Source of the DNA: an uncultured Saprospiraceae bacterium
Lineage (GTDB): Bacteria; Bacteroidota; Bacteroidia; Chitinophagales; Saprospiraceae
Reading direction: 5' to 3'
Length of the DNA: 64,000 nucleotides
Assembly (NCBI GenBank): GCA_938015595.1
Contig: CALLPI010000005.1
Location: 124,001 to 188,000, forward strand
The position numbers and the translations under genes were made by a program. How positions within the stretch are numbered: the first letter of the stretch is position 1; each line of letters opens with the position of its first letter. The notes under the pieces are model-generated. The model saw only the letters and a list, made by a program, of their open reading frames with translations. It ran no database searches and had not been told where the DNA came from. Shown here one piece after another: positions 29,201 through 37,465 of this stretch.

Positions 29201-29489
29201 GCTTGAACTGAATGATAACCGACGATAGCCCCTCGAATGATGTAGAACGTATACCTGAGATTTTCTCCACGCCCGACACTGCATCTTCGATAGGCTTGGT
29301 GAGGTTATTTTCTACTTCTGCCGGCGAGGCGCCTGGGTAAACGGTAGAAATGAAGATGATGGGTGCAGAAAACTTGGGGATTAGCTCGTAGCTTAGCTTA
29401 GAGTACGAGATCAAGCCCAGGATGCCCAGCACCAGGAAGATAACGATGATAAGCGAGGGGCGCTTAATGGCTATTTCTGTAATGGACAT
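26295..29489 (-). CDS. RND multidrug efflux permease (AcrB/HAE1 family)
   Basis: A 1064-residue inner-membrane protein of normal RND length, with twelve expected membrane spans in two halves and large periplasmic loops. Typical features include SITEIAIKRPSLIIVIFLVLG at the start, SLVVGILVDDSIVVLENIYRH in the first half (proton-relay aspartates) and GLVGKNAILLVDFAN in the second. It exports drugs or other small amphipathic compounds using the proton gradient. It follows the adaptor gene by 51 bp and is the last gene of the tetR-tolC-adaptor-permease run. Confidence 0.95.
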   Translation of the reverse strand: MSITEIAIKRPSLIIVIFLVLGILGLISYSKLSYELIPKFSAPIIFISTVYPGASPAEVENNLTKPIEDAVSGVEKISGIRSTSFEGLSSVIIQFKQNTKIDLSLQEVQRKINAIQATLPADAKAPVISKFASDEFPIMSIAGNANLAPAELYDLMKNRVKPALSRVEGVGQVTLVGGQEREIQVQVNRNKLEQNNLSLLQIVQALQAANLDFPTGKIKSEQEQILVRLAGKLQTLDDLRNLSLFTLPNGVSIKLADVAEVQDVQKDPEDLNRLNGRSSIGILIQKQNDANAVAVSAGIKAEMNKLKEQYKAQQLSFEIGNDSTDFTNEAVDAVIHDLGLAIVLVALVMLVFLHTIRNSLIIMVAIPASLVSTFIGMYLFGFTLNLMTLLAMSLVVGILVDDSIVVLENIYRHMEMGKNRRIAALDGRNEIGFTALSITLVDVVVFVPLALSGGIVGNIMGQFAWVVVFSTLMSLFVSFTITPMLASRFAKVTNLSGKSFIGRFFLAFEKGLINLTEAYTRLLKWSLRHKAIVLITNAVLFFSSFALVGGGFIGTAFFGNSDRGEFIIQVELPKSATLKETNLAAQKVERLLADKPEVTNIFTNVGRTTGLLGGQSTPYLAEIQVKMVPLDQRQGVRSDVYASRLRNELERQMPGVKVSTNLVSFFGGADEAPIQVIVSAARLEDAMQYANFLLEETKKVPGTLEAELSVKEGNPEIDVRVNRERMAELGLNMQIVGATMQTAFSGNTNAKFRDGANEYDINVKLDAFDRRSVADIAQLSFVNTRGEIIRLDQFATITQTTGPSQLERKDRAAAVTVKSKVLGRPAGTVGSEIKAIIAQNPPPTGVSIAYDGDLRAQEEGFGSLGIAFLSAILFVYLIMVALYDNWVYPFVVLFSIPVAIVGALLAMALTMQTLDIFSIVGIIMLVGLVGKNAILLVDFANQMKAEGYGTFDSLILAGRIRLRPILMTTIAMVFGMMPIALAKGAGAEWKNGLAWALIGGLSSSMLLTLVVVPVVYYIVDWIKGDIRRQKRLGTLPIENYLLEHGHHNILPAPNGQPKPEEVGV

Positions 29490-29540
29490 GGTACTACAAT
29501 TGTTGGGTGAAGAAAAGGAAGATACGGGTGCGGCATGGCA

Positions 29541-30626
29541 TCAGCGTTGCGAGGTTTGAATGGGTTCGCCTTCTACTTTGGTACCGTCTTCGAGGTTGAT
29601 CTGGCCAGCAGTGACTATCACCTCGCCCTCGGAAAGGCCATTGAGTACAGCTACAAAGTCGCCGTAGATATTGCCCAGCTCTACTTTTTTGAGGTGGGCG
29701 GTGCCATTTTCTACGACAAATACGCGGGCATCGCGCACGCTACCCACTATGGCTTCGCGGGGCAAGGCCAGTACGTTGACAGAGCGCCCGCTGCTGAAAA
29801 AGGCGTGTCCGTTCATACCAGCTTTGAGGGGTGAGTCGGAGGGGTTGTTCAGCTCAATTTCCACCAGGAAGCGCTTGGTGTTGTCGGACTTCACAGCAAT
29901 ATAAGTCACCTCTCCGGTGAAGCGACGCTCGGGGTAGAGGTCAGCGGAGACTTGCACTTTTTGCCCGAGTTTGACTTGTACAACTTCTTCTTCGCGCAAG
30001 TTGGCCTGAAATTTGAGCCGGCCAATGTAGGTGATTTGTAAAATGGGCATACCGGGGCCGATGTAGGCGCCTTTTTCCACCGTCTTGCCTGATACCACGC
30101 CAGCAATGGGAGCTTTGACCACTGTAAGGGCGAGTTGTTTTTCAAGGCCTCGAATCTGGGCCTTGAGGTTTTCTACTCCAATTTCGGCATCGCTGACCTG
30201 CTGTTGAGTCACACCGCCGTCGCCTACTAAATTGCGCAGGCGCTGGAGGTCGTTTTCGGCTTTTTTTAGATTCACTTTGGTAATATCAAGCTGATTTTTG
30301 AGCAAGTCGTTGTCCACCGCCAATATGATGGCGCCTTCCGATACGAAAGAGCCGTTCTTGACATTGAGCTGAGTAATACGTCCTTGTACATCAGATACCA
30401 GCGAGAGTTCTTTGTAAGGCTGAAACACGCCCGGTACATCGAAGTCGGCGCGTACATCGCGACGGCCTACGGTAGCAGTTTTCACCGGAATGACATCATT
30501 GCGCTCCTGAGCCAATTGCGCTTGTGCTTCGATCACTTGCTTGTTCTGGCCAAGTTTCCATACAATAGCTGCCAGTATGGCGACAGTGCCTAACAGGCCA
30601 GTAGCTATGCGAAGGAATTTTTTCAT
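29541..30626 (-). CDS. RND efflux periplasmic adaptor subunit
   Basis: A 361-residue membrane-fusion protein. An N-terminal anchor helix (LRIATGLLGTVAILAAIVW) is followed by a lipoyl/barrel-sandwich half (DVPGVFQPYKELSLVSDVQG), a helical hairpin containing DLQRLRNLVGDGGVTQQQ, and the second half (VVSGKTVEKGAYIGPGMPI). I chose MKKFLRIATG at 30626; an upstream frame runs to 30704, into the preceding tolC gene. It bridges the permease and TolC. Confidence 0.92.
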   Translation of the reverse strand: MKKFLRIATGLLGTVAILAAIVWKLGQNKQVIEAQAQLAQERNDVIPVKTATVGRRDVRADFDVPGVFQPYKELSLVSDVQGRITQLNVKNGSFVSEGAIILAVDNDLLKNQLDITKVNLKKAENDLQRLRNLVGDGGVTQQQVSDAEIGVENLKAQIRGLEKQLALTVVKAPIAGVVSGKTVEKGAYIGPGMPILQITYIGRLKFQANLREEEVVQVKLGQKVQVSADLYPERRFTGEVTYIAVKSDNTKRFLVEIELNNPSDSPLKAGMNGHAFFSSGRSVNVLALPREAIVGSVRDARVFVVENGTAHLKKVELGNIYGDFVAVLNGLSEGEVIVTAGQINLEDGTKVEGEPIQTSQR

Positions 30627-30666
30627 GATTGGAAATTTTTTAATTGTCGGGTGAAGAAAATTAAGA

Positions 30667-32040
30667 TCATTGGTTGAAGAGCGCCAATAGTTTGCCATTG
30701 GCATATTCTAGGTCGAGCGAAGCCCACTTGTACTGAAGCAAGGCGGCCAGATAGTTAGTTTGTACTTCGCGCATGGCAGTGTCGGCCCCCAGCACCTCAG
30801 TGATGGAGGCTAGCCCTTCGCGGAAGCGCTTCTGGGTGACGGTATAGACCTCTTCGGCCATGCGCAGGTTTTCACGTTGCGACATTAGCGTGTTGAAGCT
30901 AGTTTGCAGTTGTAGTAGGGCGTTGTTGTACTGGAATTCCAGGCCGGTTTGTGCCAGCTGGCGGTCTTTTTCATTCTGGAGGATTTCCAAATTATCTTTT
31001 TGCAAGCGATAGGTTTTGCGCAATCCGTCGAACAAGGGTATGCGCAAGTTGAGGCCCATGAGGCCAAAGTCGAACCACTGGCGTCCATTGTCAAAGTCGC
31101 CGAAGGCATTGGCCTGGCCTTGTAGCGTGTATCCAGCGAAGAAGCGGGCAGAGGGTAGGTACTCGGCCTTGGTGCGTTGATGCTGAAGGCGGAGCAGTTC
31201 TTTTTGCTGGTCGAGAATAGCCAGGTCAATTTTGCTTTGGTAGGAAGGCGTGAGGGCGTCGGGCGTCCAGGTTGGTGGCAGGTTGGTCTCCTGCAGGGTG
31301 TCGGTCAGCACAATAGCGGCGTCCATTGGCATGGCCATGGCATACTTGAGGGCGCGCAAGGCCTGCTCGTATTGCAGATCGAGATTTTGCAACTGGGTCT
31401 GCAAAGTACTGCGGTTCACCTTGAGTTGGTCCACGTCCAGCTTGCGGGCAAAACCGTTTTGCCACTGCATTTCGGTAGCTTTGAGCAGCCCTTCCACTTG
31501 CTGGAGATTGGCCTGTACAATGTTGCGCTGCTTGCCCAGTATTTGCGCCTGGAAGTAGACCTTGACTACGTTGTAGGCTACATCTTCACGGGTTTTTACT
31601 TCCAGTAGCCGGTAGAGATTGCTTAGTTTCTGTGTAGCTTTTATGCCCAGCCAGAAGGAGTGGTCATATATCATCTGGCTCAGCTCTACGCCAGTGGAGG
31701 TGTTAAGAGTGGTACCAAATTGTACGGGTACCAACTCATCGGGGCGGCCCTGAAAGAAGTTGGGGATCAACTGAGTGGGGAGCTTGATGTTGTAAGTGAA
31801 GTTGGTGTTGGCGTTTACCTGGGGCAGCCCGATAGCCAGGTACTCCTTGACCTGGTAGTCGCTTTTTCGGCTTTCCAGCACGGCTTTCTGAATTTGCGGG
31901 CTGTTTTGCAGGGCAAACTGTACGCTTTGCTCAAGCGAGAGGGGCTGCTGAGCCCACAGTGCCGCAGAACTCAGGGCCCACAGCAGCACAGCCAGTAGCA
32001 CGGAAGAATGGTTCGGAAAATGTTTGTCGGGTGGTATCAT
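30667..32040 (-). CDS. TolC-family outer-membrane efflux protein (RND operon)
   Basis: A 457-residue protein with a signal peptide (LLAVLLWALSSAALWAQ) and helical repeats typical of TolC. Examples are LEQSVQFALQNSPQIQKAVLESRK near the start and the matching pattern in the second half. It lies 16 bp after tetR and 41 bp before the adaptor gene, so it forms the outer-membrane duct of this RND pump. It is distinct from the TolC at 24475. Confidence 0.92.
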   Translation of the reverse strand: MIPPDKHFPNHSSVLLAVLLWALSSAALWAQQPLSLEQSVQFALQNSPQIQKAVLESRKSDYQVKEYLAIGLPQVNANTNFTYNIKLPTQLIPNFFQGRPDELVPVQFGTTLNTSTGVELSQMIYDHSFWLGIKATQKLSNLYRLLEVKTREDVAYNVVKVYFQAQILGKQRNIVQANLQQVEGLLKATEMQWQNGFARKLDVDQLKVNRSTLQTQLQNLDLQYEQALRALKYAMAMPMDAAIVLTDTLQETNLPPTWTPDALTPSYQSKIDLAILDQQKELLRLQHQRTKAEYLPSARFFAGYTLQGQANAFGDFDNGRQWFDFGLMGLNLRIPLFDGLRKTYRLQKDNLEILQNEKDRQLAQTGLEFQYNNALLQLQTSFNTLMSQRENLRMAEEVYTVTQKRFREGLASITEVLGADTAMREVQTNYLAALLQYKWASLDLEYANGKLLALFNQ

Positions 32041-32055
32041 GGTTACTGTGTGGTT

Positions 32056-32682
32056 TTACAAATGCTGGAGGTATAATTGCAACTTGGCCAAGCCTGCCGG
32101 CGAGGTGATGCCCCGCAGGAAGAACTCGATGAAAATCTTGTAGAGTGCGCCCAACTGGAAAGCCTGCTGTCGGAACAGATCTTCGTCAAACAAAGTGCGT
32201 ACCATAGCTGCGTACAGGCGTGCCATAATGTCAGTGTTTATGTTGTCTCGATATAGCCCAGCAGCCAAGCCACGCGTCAGGTTGTCTTGTAGGGTGACGT
32301 AGATGTGCTTTTGCTCCAGTTCGTCCATCACATGCCAGGCCTCTGGGTAGTATTTTTTGAGGTCGTAGATGGTAGCTGGCGATACATGCTGAAACTGAGC
32401 AATGAAGTGGCGGGCAATAAGTAGCAACTCGTGTATAGGATCCTGTGCCTGGCTGATGAGTTGGAGGATGGTGTCGCGTTCGCAAGTCTGGTGCCGCTGG
32501 ATGGCTTGCAGCACCAGATCTTCCTTGCTTTCAAAGTATTGATAGAGCGTTTTTTTAGAGATACCTAACTCGCGGGCGAGGTCGTCCATGCTTATGCTGC
32601 GCAGGCCATAACGCATAAACATCGCCTCCGCTTTAAGCATGATAGCTGTTTTAAGGTCAGTAGATTCCTTTTGTGCTTCCAT
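32056..32682 (-). CDS. TetR/AcrR-family repressor of the RND efflux operon
   Basis: A 208-residue regulator. The N-terminal helix-turn-helix reads MDDLARELGISKKTLYQYFESKEDLV, a clear TetR pattern; the C-terminal domain would bind an unknown ligand. I chose ATG at 32682 over 32691, which would abut the inverted repeat directly upstream. It is the first gene of the efflux operon and likely represses its own transcription and that of the pump through that repeat. Ligand binding would lift repression. Confidence 0.92.
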   Translation of the reverse strand: MEAQKESTDLKTAIMLKAEAMFMRYGLRSISMDDLARELGISKKTLYQYFESKEDLVLQAIQRHQTCERDTILQLISQAQDPIHELLLIARHFIAQFQHVSPATIYDLKKYYPEAWHVMDELEQKHIYVTLQDNLTRGLAAGLYRDNINTDIMARLYAAMVRTLFDEDLFRQQAFQLGALYKIFIEFFLRGITSPAGLAKLQLYLQHL

Positions 32683-32691
32683 GGCGCGCAT

Positions 32692-32735
32692 GAAACGTAG
32701 GAAACTTGAAAGTGTTTAAAAGTTTCCTGCGTTTC
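32692..32735. promoter_or_regulatory. Probable TetR operator: 16-bp inverted repeat with 12-bp spacer
   Basis: GAAACGTAGGAAACTT (32692-32707) is the reverse complement, with a single mismatch, of the bases at 32720-32735. The 44-bp site directly abuts the tetR start region. Each arm also holds two GAAAC half-motifs nine bases apart. The placement and symmetry fit an autoregulatory operator; binding is not shown by sequence alone. Confidence 0.7.
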
Positions 32736-32768
32736 TGCTTTTTTTTGATGGATGGTTCAAAAGCGCAT

Positions 32769-32799
32769 AAAAAAGCCCCGCCTTGGTAAAGGCGAGGCT
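32769..32799 (-). terminator. Intrinsic terminator after the L21-L27 operon
   Basis: On the minus strand, AGCCTCGCC pairs with GGCGGGGCT (9-bp stem with one G-T pair, 8-nt loop), followed by a run of six T. It ends the rplU-rpmA transcript about 80 nt past the L27 stop and shields the tetR operator region. Confidence 0.8.
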
Positions 32800-32879
32800 A
32801 AAGAAAGCTATGAAAACTAAAACTAACGGTCTTTGCGCAGGGGCCTCAGCTAAGAAGCTGCCTAGATGCTTATATGAAG

Positions 32880-33692
32880 TTAAGCACTTTCTTCATTGGT
32901 TGTATTGCTCATATCACGACCGCCCTGAAGTTGCGCTTGATAAGCCTCCAGGTCTTCCCATTGGCTGGTAGCGGCCAAAGCGGCCTGCTTGGCCCAGGTG
33001 GCGGGGTCGTGTATGCGGTAGCGTGGTCCGGCTTCATCGAGGATGGCCTGGAGTTTTTCCAGGTCGGTGGCGGCCAACTCTACCCAGGTATGAATGCCGG
33101 CATTATGAAGCAATTCCTCAATTTTAGGTCCGATGCCTTCAATGACTTTTAGGTCATCCTGCTTGATCTTCTTGCCAGAAGGCAGCGTAATAACGGCCGG
33201 CTTGGCCTTGGCGGCCGGCTTGGCTTTTTCGACAGAGGGTGCTTGCGCAATTTCGGCAGGTTGAACCTCGGTTGCCTCGGTCTCGGCGCTCATCAGCGGC
33301 GCTGATTCGGGCGCAGTTGGAGATTCAGTTAGTGCGCCACCATCCACAGCAACTATGCTGGGTTCCTGAAGTATAGGTTCGCCTTGGTGGGTGTTGAATT
33401 TATCGGGTTGCGGCAAGTCTGCTGGTTCAGTAGCCGTTTGAAAAGGGATGACGTTGACAAAAGTGCGGTTTAGACGGCGACGGCGGAATACAATGGTACC
33501 ATCCACAGCAGCGTGGAGGGTGTAGTCTTTGCCCATGTAAACGTTTTCGCCGGGATGAAAGCGGGTGCCGCGCTGGCGTACGAGGATGTTGCCAGCGCGT
33601 ACAGTCTGGCCACCAAACATTTTCACCCCAAGGCGTTTGGCATTACTGTCACGACCGTTTTGGGTACTACCTTCACCTTTTTTATGTGCCAT
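32880..33692 (-). CDS. rpmA: Ribosomal protein bL27 with long C-terminal helix-hairpin-helix extension
   Basis: Residues 1-84 are a complete bL27 ([20 protein letters not shown], then [20 protein letters not shown]). Ordinary bL27 is about 85-90 residues; this one is 270. Residues 85-165 form a Pro/Ala/Glu/Lys-rich linker. Residues 166-258 contain a helix-hairpin-helix of the type [20 protein letters not shown], known in Bacteroidota as an add-on to other proteins. There is no frameshift or internal start evident. The HhH part may bind nucleic acid near the peptidyl-transferase end of the 50S subunit, or be a spare partner-binding module; that is open. It lies 52 bp after rplU. Confidence 0.9.
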   Translation of the reverse strand: MAHKKGEGSTQNGRDSNAKRLGVKMFGGQTVRAGNILVRQRGTRFHPGENVYMGKDYTLHAAVDGTIVFRRRRLNRTFVNVIPFQTATEPADLPQPDKFNTHQGEPILQEPSIVAVDGGALTESPTAPESAPLMSAETEATEVQPAEIAQAPSVEKAKPAAKAKPAVITLPSGKKIKQDDLKVIEGIGPKIEELLHNAGIHTWVELAATDLEKLQAILDEAGPRYRIHDPATWAKQAALAATSQWEDLEAYQAQLQGGRDMSNTTNEESA

Positions 33693-33744
33693 GATAGTAG
33701 GAGTTGTTCAAGTTAGAAAATGAAAGTTTCACAGGAGCCCAAAG

Positions 33745-34059
33745 TCAGGCCACAATGGAGTCAATTTTGATTTTGGTAAAATGCTGGCGATGGCCTTTTT
33801 TTAGGCGGTACCCCTTGCGGCGCTTCTTTTTGAAGATGATGACCTTATCGCCTTTGACGTGGTCTGTCACCACGGTGGCGTTTACCCGGGCGGTGCTCAA
33901 CACCGGCTTGCCTATGCTGACCTGGCCGTCGTGCTCAATCAGGTGTACCTGGTCAAAGCTGAGACTGTCGCCTTCAGCGGCTTCTAGCTGGTGGACGAAG
34001 ATCTCCTGACCTTCCTCAACTTTGAACTGCTGACCAGCTATGGTTACGATTGCGAACAT
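33745..34059 (-). CDS. rplU: Ribosomal protein bL21
   Basis: A 104-residue bL21 of normal length (MFAIVTIAGQQFKVEEGQ at the start, KKKRRKGYRLKKGHRQHFTKIKID near the end, the usual RNA-binding tail). It binds 23S rRNA domain VI in the large subunit. It is first in the rplU-rpmA unit, with a well-formed promoter just upstream. Confidence 0.97.
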   Translation of the reverse strand: MFAIVTIAGQQFKVEEGQEIFVHQLEAAEGDSLSFDQVHLIEHDGQVSIGKPVLSTARVNATVVTDHVKGDKVIIFKKKRRKGYRLKKGHRQHFTKIKIDSIVA

Positions 34060-34100
34060 CTGCAGTGGTTTTTAAAATGAATGTTTTTTGAATTGGCCCG

Positions 34101-34132
34101 CAAAGGTAAGCGTTTTTTCATTTGCTGCCAAA
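34101..34132 (-). promoter_or_regulatory. Bacteroidota sigma-A promoter of rplU-rpmA
   Basis: TTTG (34132-34129), a 20-bp spacer, then TACCTTTG (34108-34101): both elements match the Bacteroidota consensus TTTG-N19-21-TAnnTTTG. Transcription would start near 34094, leaving a leader of about 35 nt before the L21 ATG at 34059. Confidence 0.75.
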
Positions 34133-34134
34133 AT

Positions 34135-35175
34135 TTATTCGTGGTTTTTATCTGTCTTATACATGGGCAAGAAGATGCGCTGAAAGAGGTTGCGTTTTTC
34201 GGTGATGATACGAGCACTGCCCAGCGATTCGTGCAGTAGAGGTAGCTCGCGGTTGTAGTCAGTTTTTAGCCCTTGGGGCAGCTCAATTTCAATGCGGTAG
34301 GAAGGCGTATTGGCGCCCGTATTCACCGGCGTCAGAGAGATGTCTTTTACCCGCCCGGGTATTGCCCCAAACTCTCGGTAAGGAAATCCAGCTAGGTGAA
34401 TGCGCACCGGCATGCCGACACTGACTTTGCCGGCGCCGGCGGCTGGCAGTAGCCCGACAGCTTTTACCCGGCCTGGTTGGTGCGGCGCTACTAACGTCAT
34501 AATTTCTTGCCCTGGTGCTACGTACTGCCCTGGCACCCATTCAGAAGTCAGGGTAATGATTCCGGTGTCAGGTGCTACGATTAGCCATGTTTGCTTCCAT
34601 GCCTGAATGGCGCCGTACAATTGGCGCGATTCGTCGCGCAGCTGGTGTTCCAGCCTGGATACTTGGGCGGCTTCATCACTGGCTTGTATAGCTTGGCGCA
34701 ACTGTTGGTGGGTAGTCATCCATTGATTAAAATCGCTTTGCAAGCTGCCAAGTATCCAGGTGGAGGCGATGCCAGCATCGACTATTTGGCTTAGCCAGTG
34801 GTTAATATATATACTATCGGCAGGCATTTGGGCCAGATACCGCTCTAAGCTAAGTATGTGCTGCCAGTTGGCGGGAGTTTCTATCACAGCCAGGACCTCG
34901 TCTGGCATCACTCGTTTTTTTTCTTTGGCAGGCAGAGCCGCAATCCGCCCGCCGGCCACACTGACCAGGCGCACTACTGGGCGGTCAGCTACTATATTGA
35001 CTGGCGCCACTATTACATCCGGGTAACGAATAATCCAGGAGGCCCATAGCCCGATCAATACGGTGCCGAAAGCAATGCTAATGCCCCAGCGCAGAATCCA
35101 GCCCGGGGGGCTACCGAGAATGAATTGTACGTCGTCTTCTTCGCGGATGTAGATCTCTTCGGGTTTTTCGGTCAT
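34135..35175 (-). CDS. HlyD-family adaptor of the C39 peptide exporter
   Basis: A 346-residue membrane-fusion protein with one anchor helix (GWILRWGISIAFGTVLIGLWASW). It has a lipoyl half (ADRPVVRLVSVAGGRIAALPA), a short coiled hairpin, and a beta-barrel with LAGFPYREFGAIPGRVKDISL. This is the layout of adaptors for bacteriocin/peptide ABC exporters. Its ATG overlaps the exporter's end by 4 bp, so translation is coupled. Confidence 0.88.
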   Translation of the reverse strand: MTEKPEEIYIREEDDVQFILGSPPGWILRWGISIAFGTVLIGLWASWIIRYPDVIVAPVNIVADRPVVRLVSVAGGRIAALPAKEKKRVMPDEVLAVIETPANWQHILSLERYLAQMPADSIYINHWLSQIVDAGIASTWILGSLQSDFNQWMTTHQQLRQAIQASDEAAQVSRLEHQLRDESRQLYGAIQAWKQTWLIVAPDTGIITLTSEWVPGQYVAPGQEIMTLVAPHQPGRVKAVGLLPAAGAGKVSVGMPVRIHLAGFPYREFGAIPGRVKDISLTPVNTGANTPSYRIEIELPQGLKTDYNRELPLLHESLGSARIITEKRNLFQRIFLPMYKTDKNHE

Positions 35176-37367
35176 CCTAATTCGAGTTGATTTTTGATAA
35201 GGCGATAATAGTGGCCCTGCTGTGCAATGAGCGATTCGTGATTGCCCTGTTCTACCAGCCTGCCTTTGTGTAGCACTACAATCTGGTGCGCATTTCGTAC
35301 AGTGCTCAGGCGGTGCGCTACCACTACTACCGTGCGCCCCTTGAAGAAGGCGTCCAAGTGCTCCACGATGCGGCTTTCGTTCTCGGCATCCAGAGCGTTG
35401 GTGGCTTCGTCAAAAAACAGGTATTGTGGATTTTTATATACAGCACGCGCTATGAGCAGCCGCTGGCGCTGCCCCTGGCTCAAGCCGTTGCCTTTGGCGC
35501 CAATCATGGTGTTGTACCCCAGGGGTAGTGATTCAATAAACTCCTGCGCCTGGGCGATGCGCACCGCATGCCAGAGTTTTCTCTTATCGGGAGTATCTTC
35601 GCTCTGGGCAATGTTGCGGGCAATGGTGTCAGAAAAAATAAATCCATCCTGCATCACAGCACCACAAAGTTTGCGCCAGACACGCGGGTTGATATGCCGC
35701 AAGTGCATACCACCCACGCGAATTGTGCCTTCGGAGGGTTGGTAAAACCCAAGTAGGAGTTTGAGTATGGTGGTCTTGCCGCTGCCACTGGCACCCACTA
35801 TGGCTGTGACCTTACCGTGCGGAATGCTTAGATTTATATCTTCCAGTACATAGTCGCTAAGGGCATTGTATTTGAACGACACGTTTTCCAATCGCAAATC
35901 GCCGCACTCGGGCAGCAGGTCTTCGTCACTGTCGTTATCGAGGTTATACTCCTCCTCCATGTTCTGTACTTCGCCCAAGCGCTCCAGGCTGATGCGGGCG
36001 TCCTGTGCTGCGCGGATGAACCCAGCCAACTGCTGCAAGGGGCCGTTGAGCTGACCTATAATAAACTGCATAGCCAGCATGGCACCCAAGGAAATATGCC
36101 CGTGTATGACGGCACCAGCAGCTACAAAGGTAATGAAGATGTCTTTAGTCTGACTGATAAATCCAGCGCCGAGGTCCTGAGTTTGGCTCAGCGACAGTGC
36201 TTTTATATGTGTGTGGAATAGCTTGGCCTGTATCTGCGCCCAACCATAGCGGTGGCGGCGTTCGCTGCGCTGTAGTTTGATTTCCTGCATGCCCTGGATG
36301 AGTTCTATCAACATGCTTTGGTTGTCAGCTTGCTGGGCAAAGCGCTTTTGGTCTAGTACTTTGCGGCGCGGTAAAAACAAGGCAATCCAGCCAAAATAGG
36401 CCAGCGCTCCTATGAAAAAAATGAGAAATACGGGTAAGTGGTAAAATAAGAGCACCAGGCCAAATATCGTCAGGTTGAGCACTGAAAAAAGCAGTTGAAG
36501 GGTAGAGTTGGTCAGGAAATTCTCGATGCGGCGCTGGTCGCCGATGCGCTGCATCAAATCGCCGGTCATTTTGCTGTCGAAAAAGCCAATAGGCAGGCGC
36601 ATGAGCTTGGCCAAGAAGTCAGAGATGAGCGCTACATTCACCCGAGTGCTAATGTGCAACAGTATCCACGACTGTAAGACGTTAACAGCGGTAAGCCCTA
36701 GGAAAATCATCAATTGCCCAGCCAGCACGATGTAGATGAACTGCAGGTCGGCATTTTCTATGCCGATGTCCACTATAGATTGAGTGAGAAACGGAAGAGC
36801 CAACTGGAACATACTGAGCAGTACCATGCCCAGTACCAACTGCACCATAAGGCGTCGGAAGGGTATCAGATAGCGCAGCAAAAAACTGAGATCGAAGTGG
36901 CGAGCAGCGTTGTTTTGTTCCTGGTCATAAAAAACGGGCGTCGGTTCTAGCAGGAGCACTACCCCCTTGTTTCCGTCGCTGAGCCAGCCTTGCTGAAACT
37001 CCCGGAAGCTAAGGCTTAGCTTGCCCAGTGCGGGGTCGGCCACCTGCAATTCCTTGCGTTTTATGCCATATAGCACCACAAAGTGGTTCTGTTTCCAGTG
37101 TATAATGCAGGGTGAGTTTACATCCAGTAAACCGGGGTCCTCTTCGCCTTGTCCAATAAAGGGTAGTTTCACGGCTAAGGTGCGCAGCCCGATGCGTTCG
37201 GCAGCATCTGCTATGCCCAGCAGTGACACACCCTCTCGGTCAAGGTGGCAGCACTCGCGCAGATACTGTAGCGAATAACTGCGCCCATAATACTCCGCTA
37301 TCATACGAAGGCATGCCGGGCCGCAGTCCATAGCGTCTAACTGCCTGAAAAAAGGAAATTTGCCCAT
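35172..37367 (-). CDS. Peptidase-containing (C39) ABC peptide exporter
   Basis: A 731-residue ABC exporter with three parts. An N-terminal C39 cysteine protease has the active-site motif DAMDCGPACL (Cys15), with a His in IHWKQNHFVVLYGI (about residue 95). A six-helix membrane domain spans about 160-450. The ATPase has Walker A GASGSGKTT, signature LSQGQRQRLL and Walker B YLFFDEATNALD. Such proteins cut a double-glycine leader off small peptides and export the mature part. I find no leader-bearing peptide gene nearby, so the substrate is probably encoded elsewhere. Confidence 0.93.
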   Translation of the reverse strand: MGKFPFFRQLDAMDCGPACLRMIAEYYGRSYSLQYLRECCHLDREGVSLLGIADAAERIGLRTLAVKLPFIGQGEEDPGLLDVNSPCIIHWKQNHFVVLYGIKRKELQVADPALGKLSLSFREFQQGWLSDGNKGVVLLLEPTPVFYDQEQNNAARHFDLSFLLRYLIPFRRLMVQLVLGMVLLSMFQLALPFLTQSIVDIGIENADLQFIYIVLAGQLMIFLGLTAVNVLQSWILLHISTRVNVALISDFLAKLMRLPIGFFDSKMTGDLMQRIGDQRRIENFLTNSTLQLLFSVLNLTIFGLVLLFYHLPVFLIFFIGALAYFGWIALFLPRRKVLDQKRFAQQADNQSMLIELIQGMQEIKLQRSERRHRYGWAQIQAKLFHTHIKALSLSQTQDLGAGFISQTKDIFITFVAAGAVIHGHISLGAMLAMQFIIGQLNGPLQQLAGFIRAAQDARISLERLGEVQNMEEEYNLDNDSDEDLLPECGDLRLENVSFKYNALSDYVLEDINLSIPHGKVTAIVGASGSGKTTILKLLLGFYQPSEGTIRVGGMHLRHINPRVWRKLCGAVMQDGFIFSDTIARNIAQSEDTPDKRKLWHAVRIAQAQEFIESLPLGYNTMIGAKGNGLSQGQRQRLLIARAVYKNPQYLFFDEATNALDAENESRIVEHLDAFFKGRTVVVVAHRLSTVRNAHQIVVLHKGRLVEQGNHESLIAQQGHYYRLIKNQLELG

Positions 37368-37465
37368 GGCTTCTCCAACTCGGATTGCATTGCGCTAAGA
37401 TACTTTTTTTAACTAAGCGATGCGGTATTTAGCCCTATTTTTGCCACCTCAAATCTTTAAAGCAT

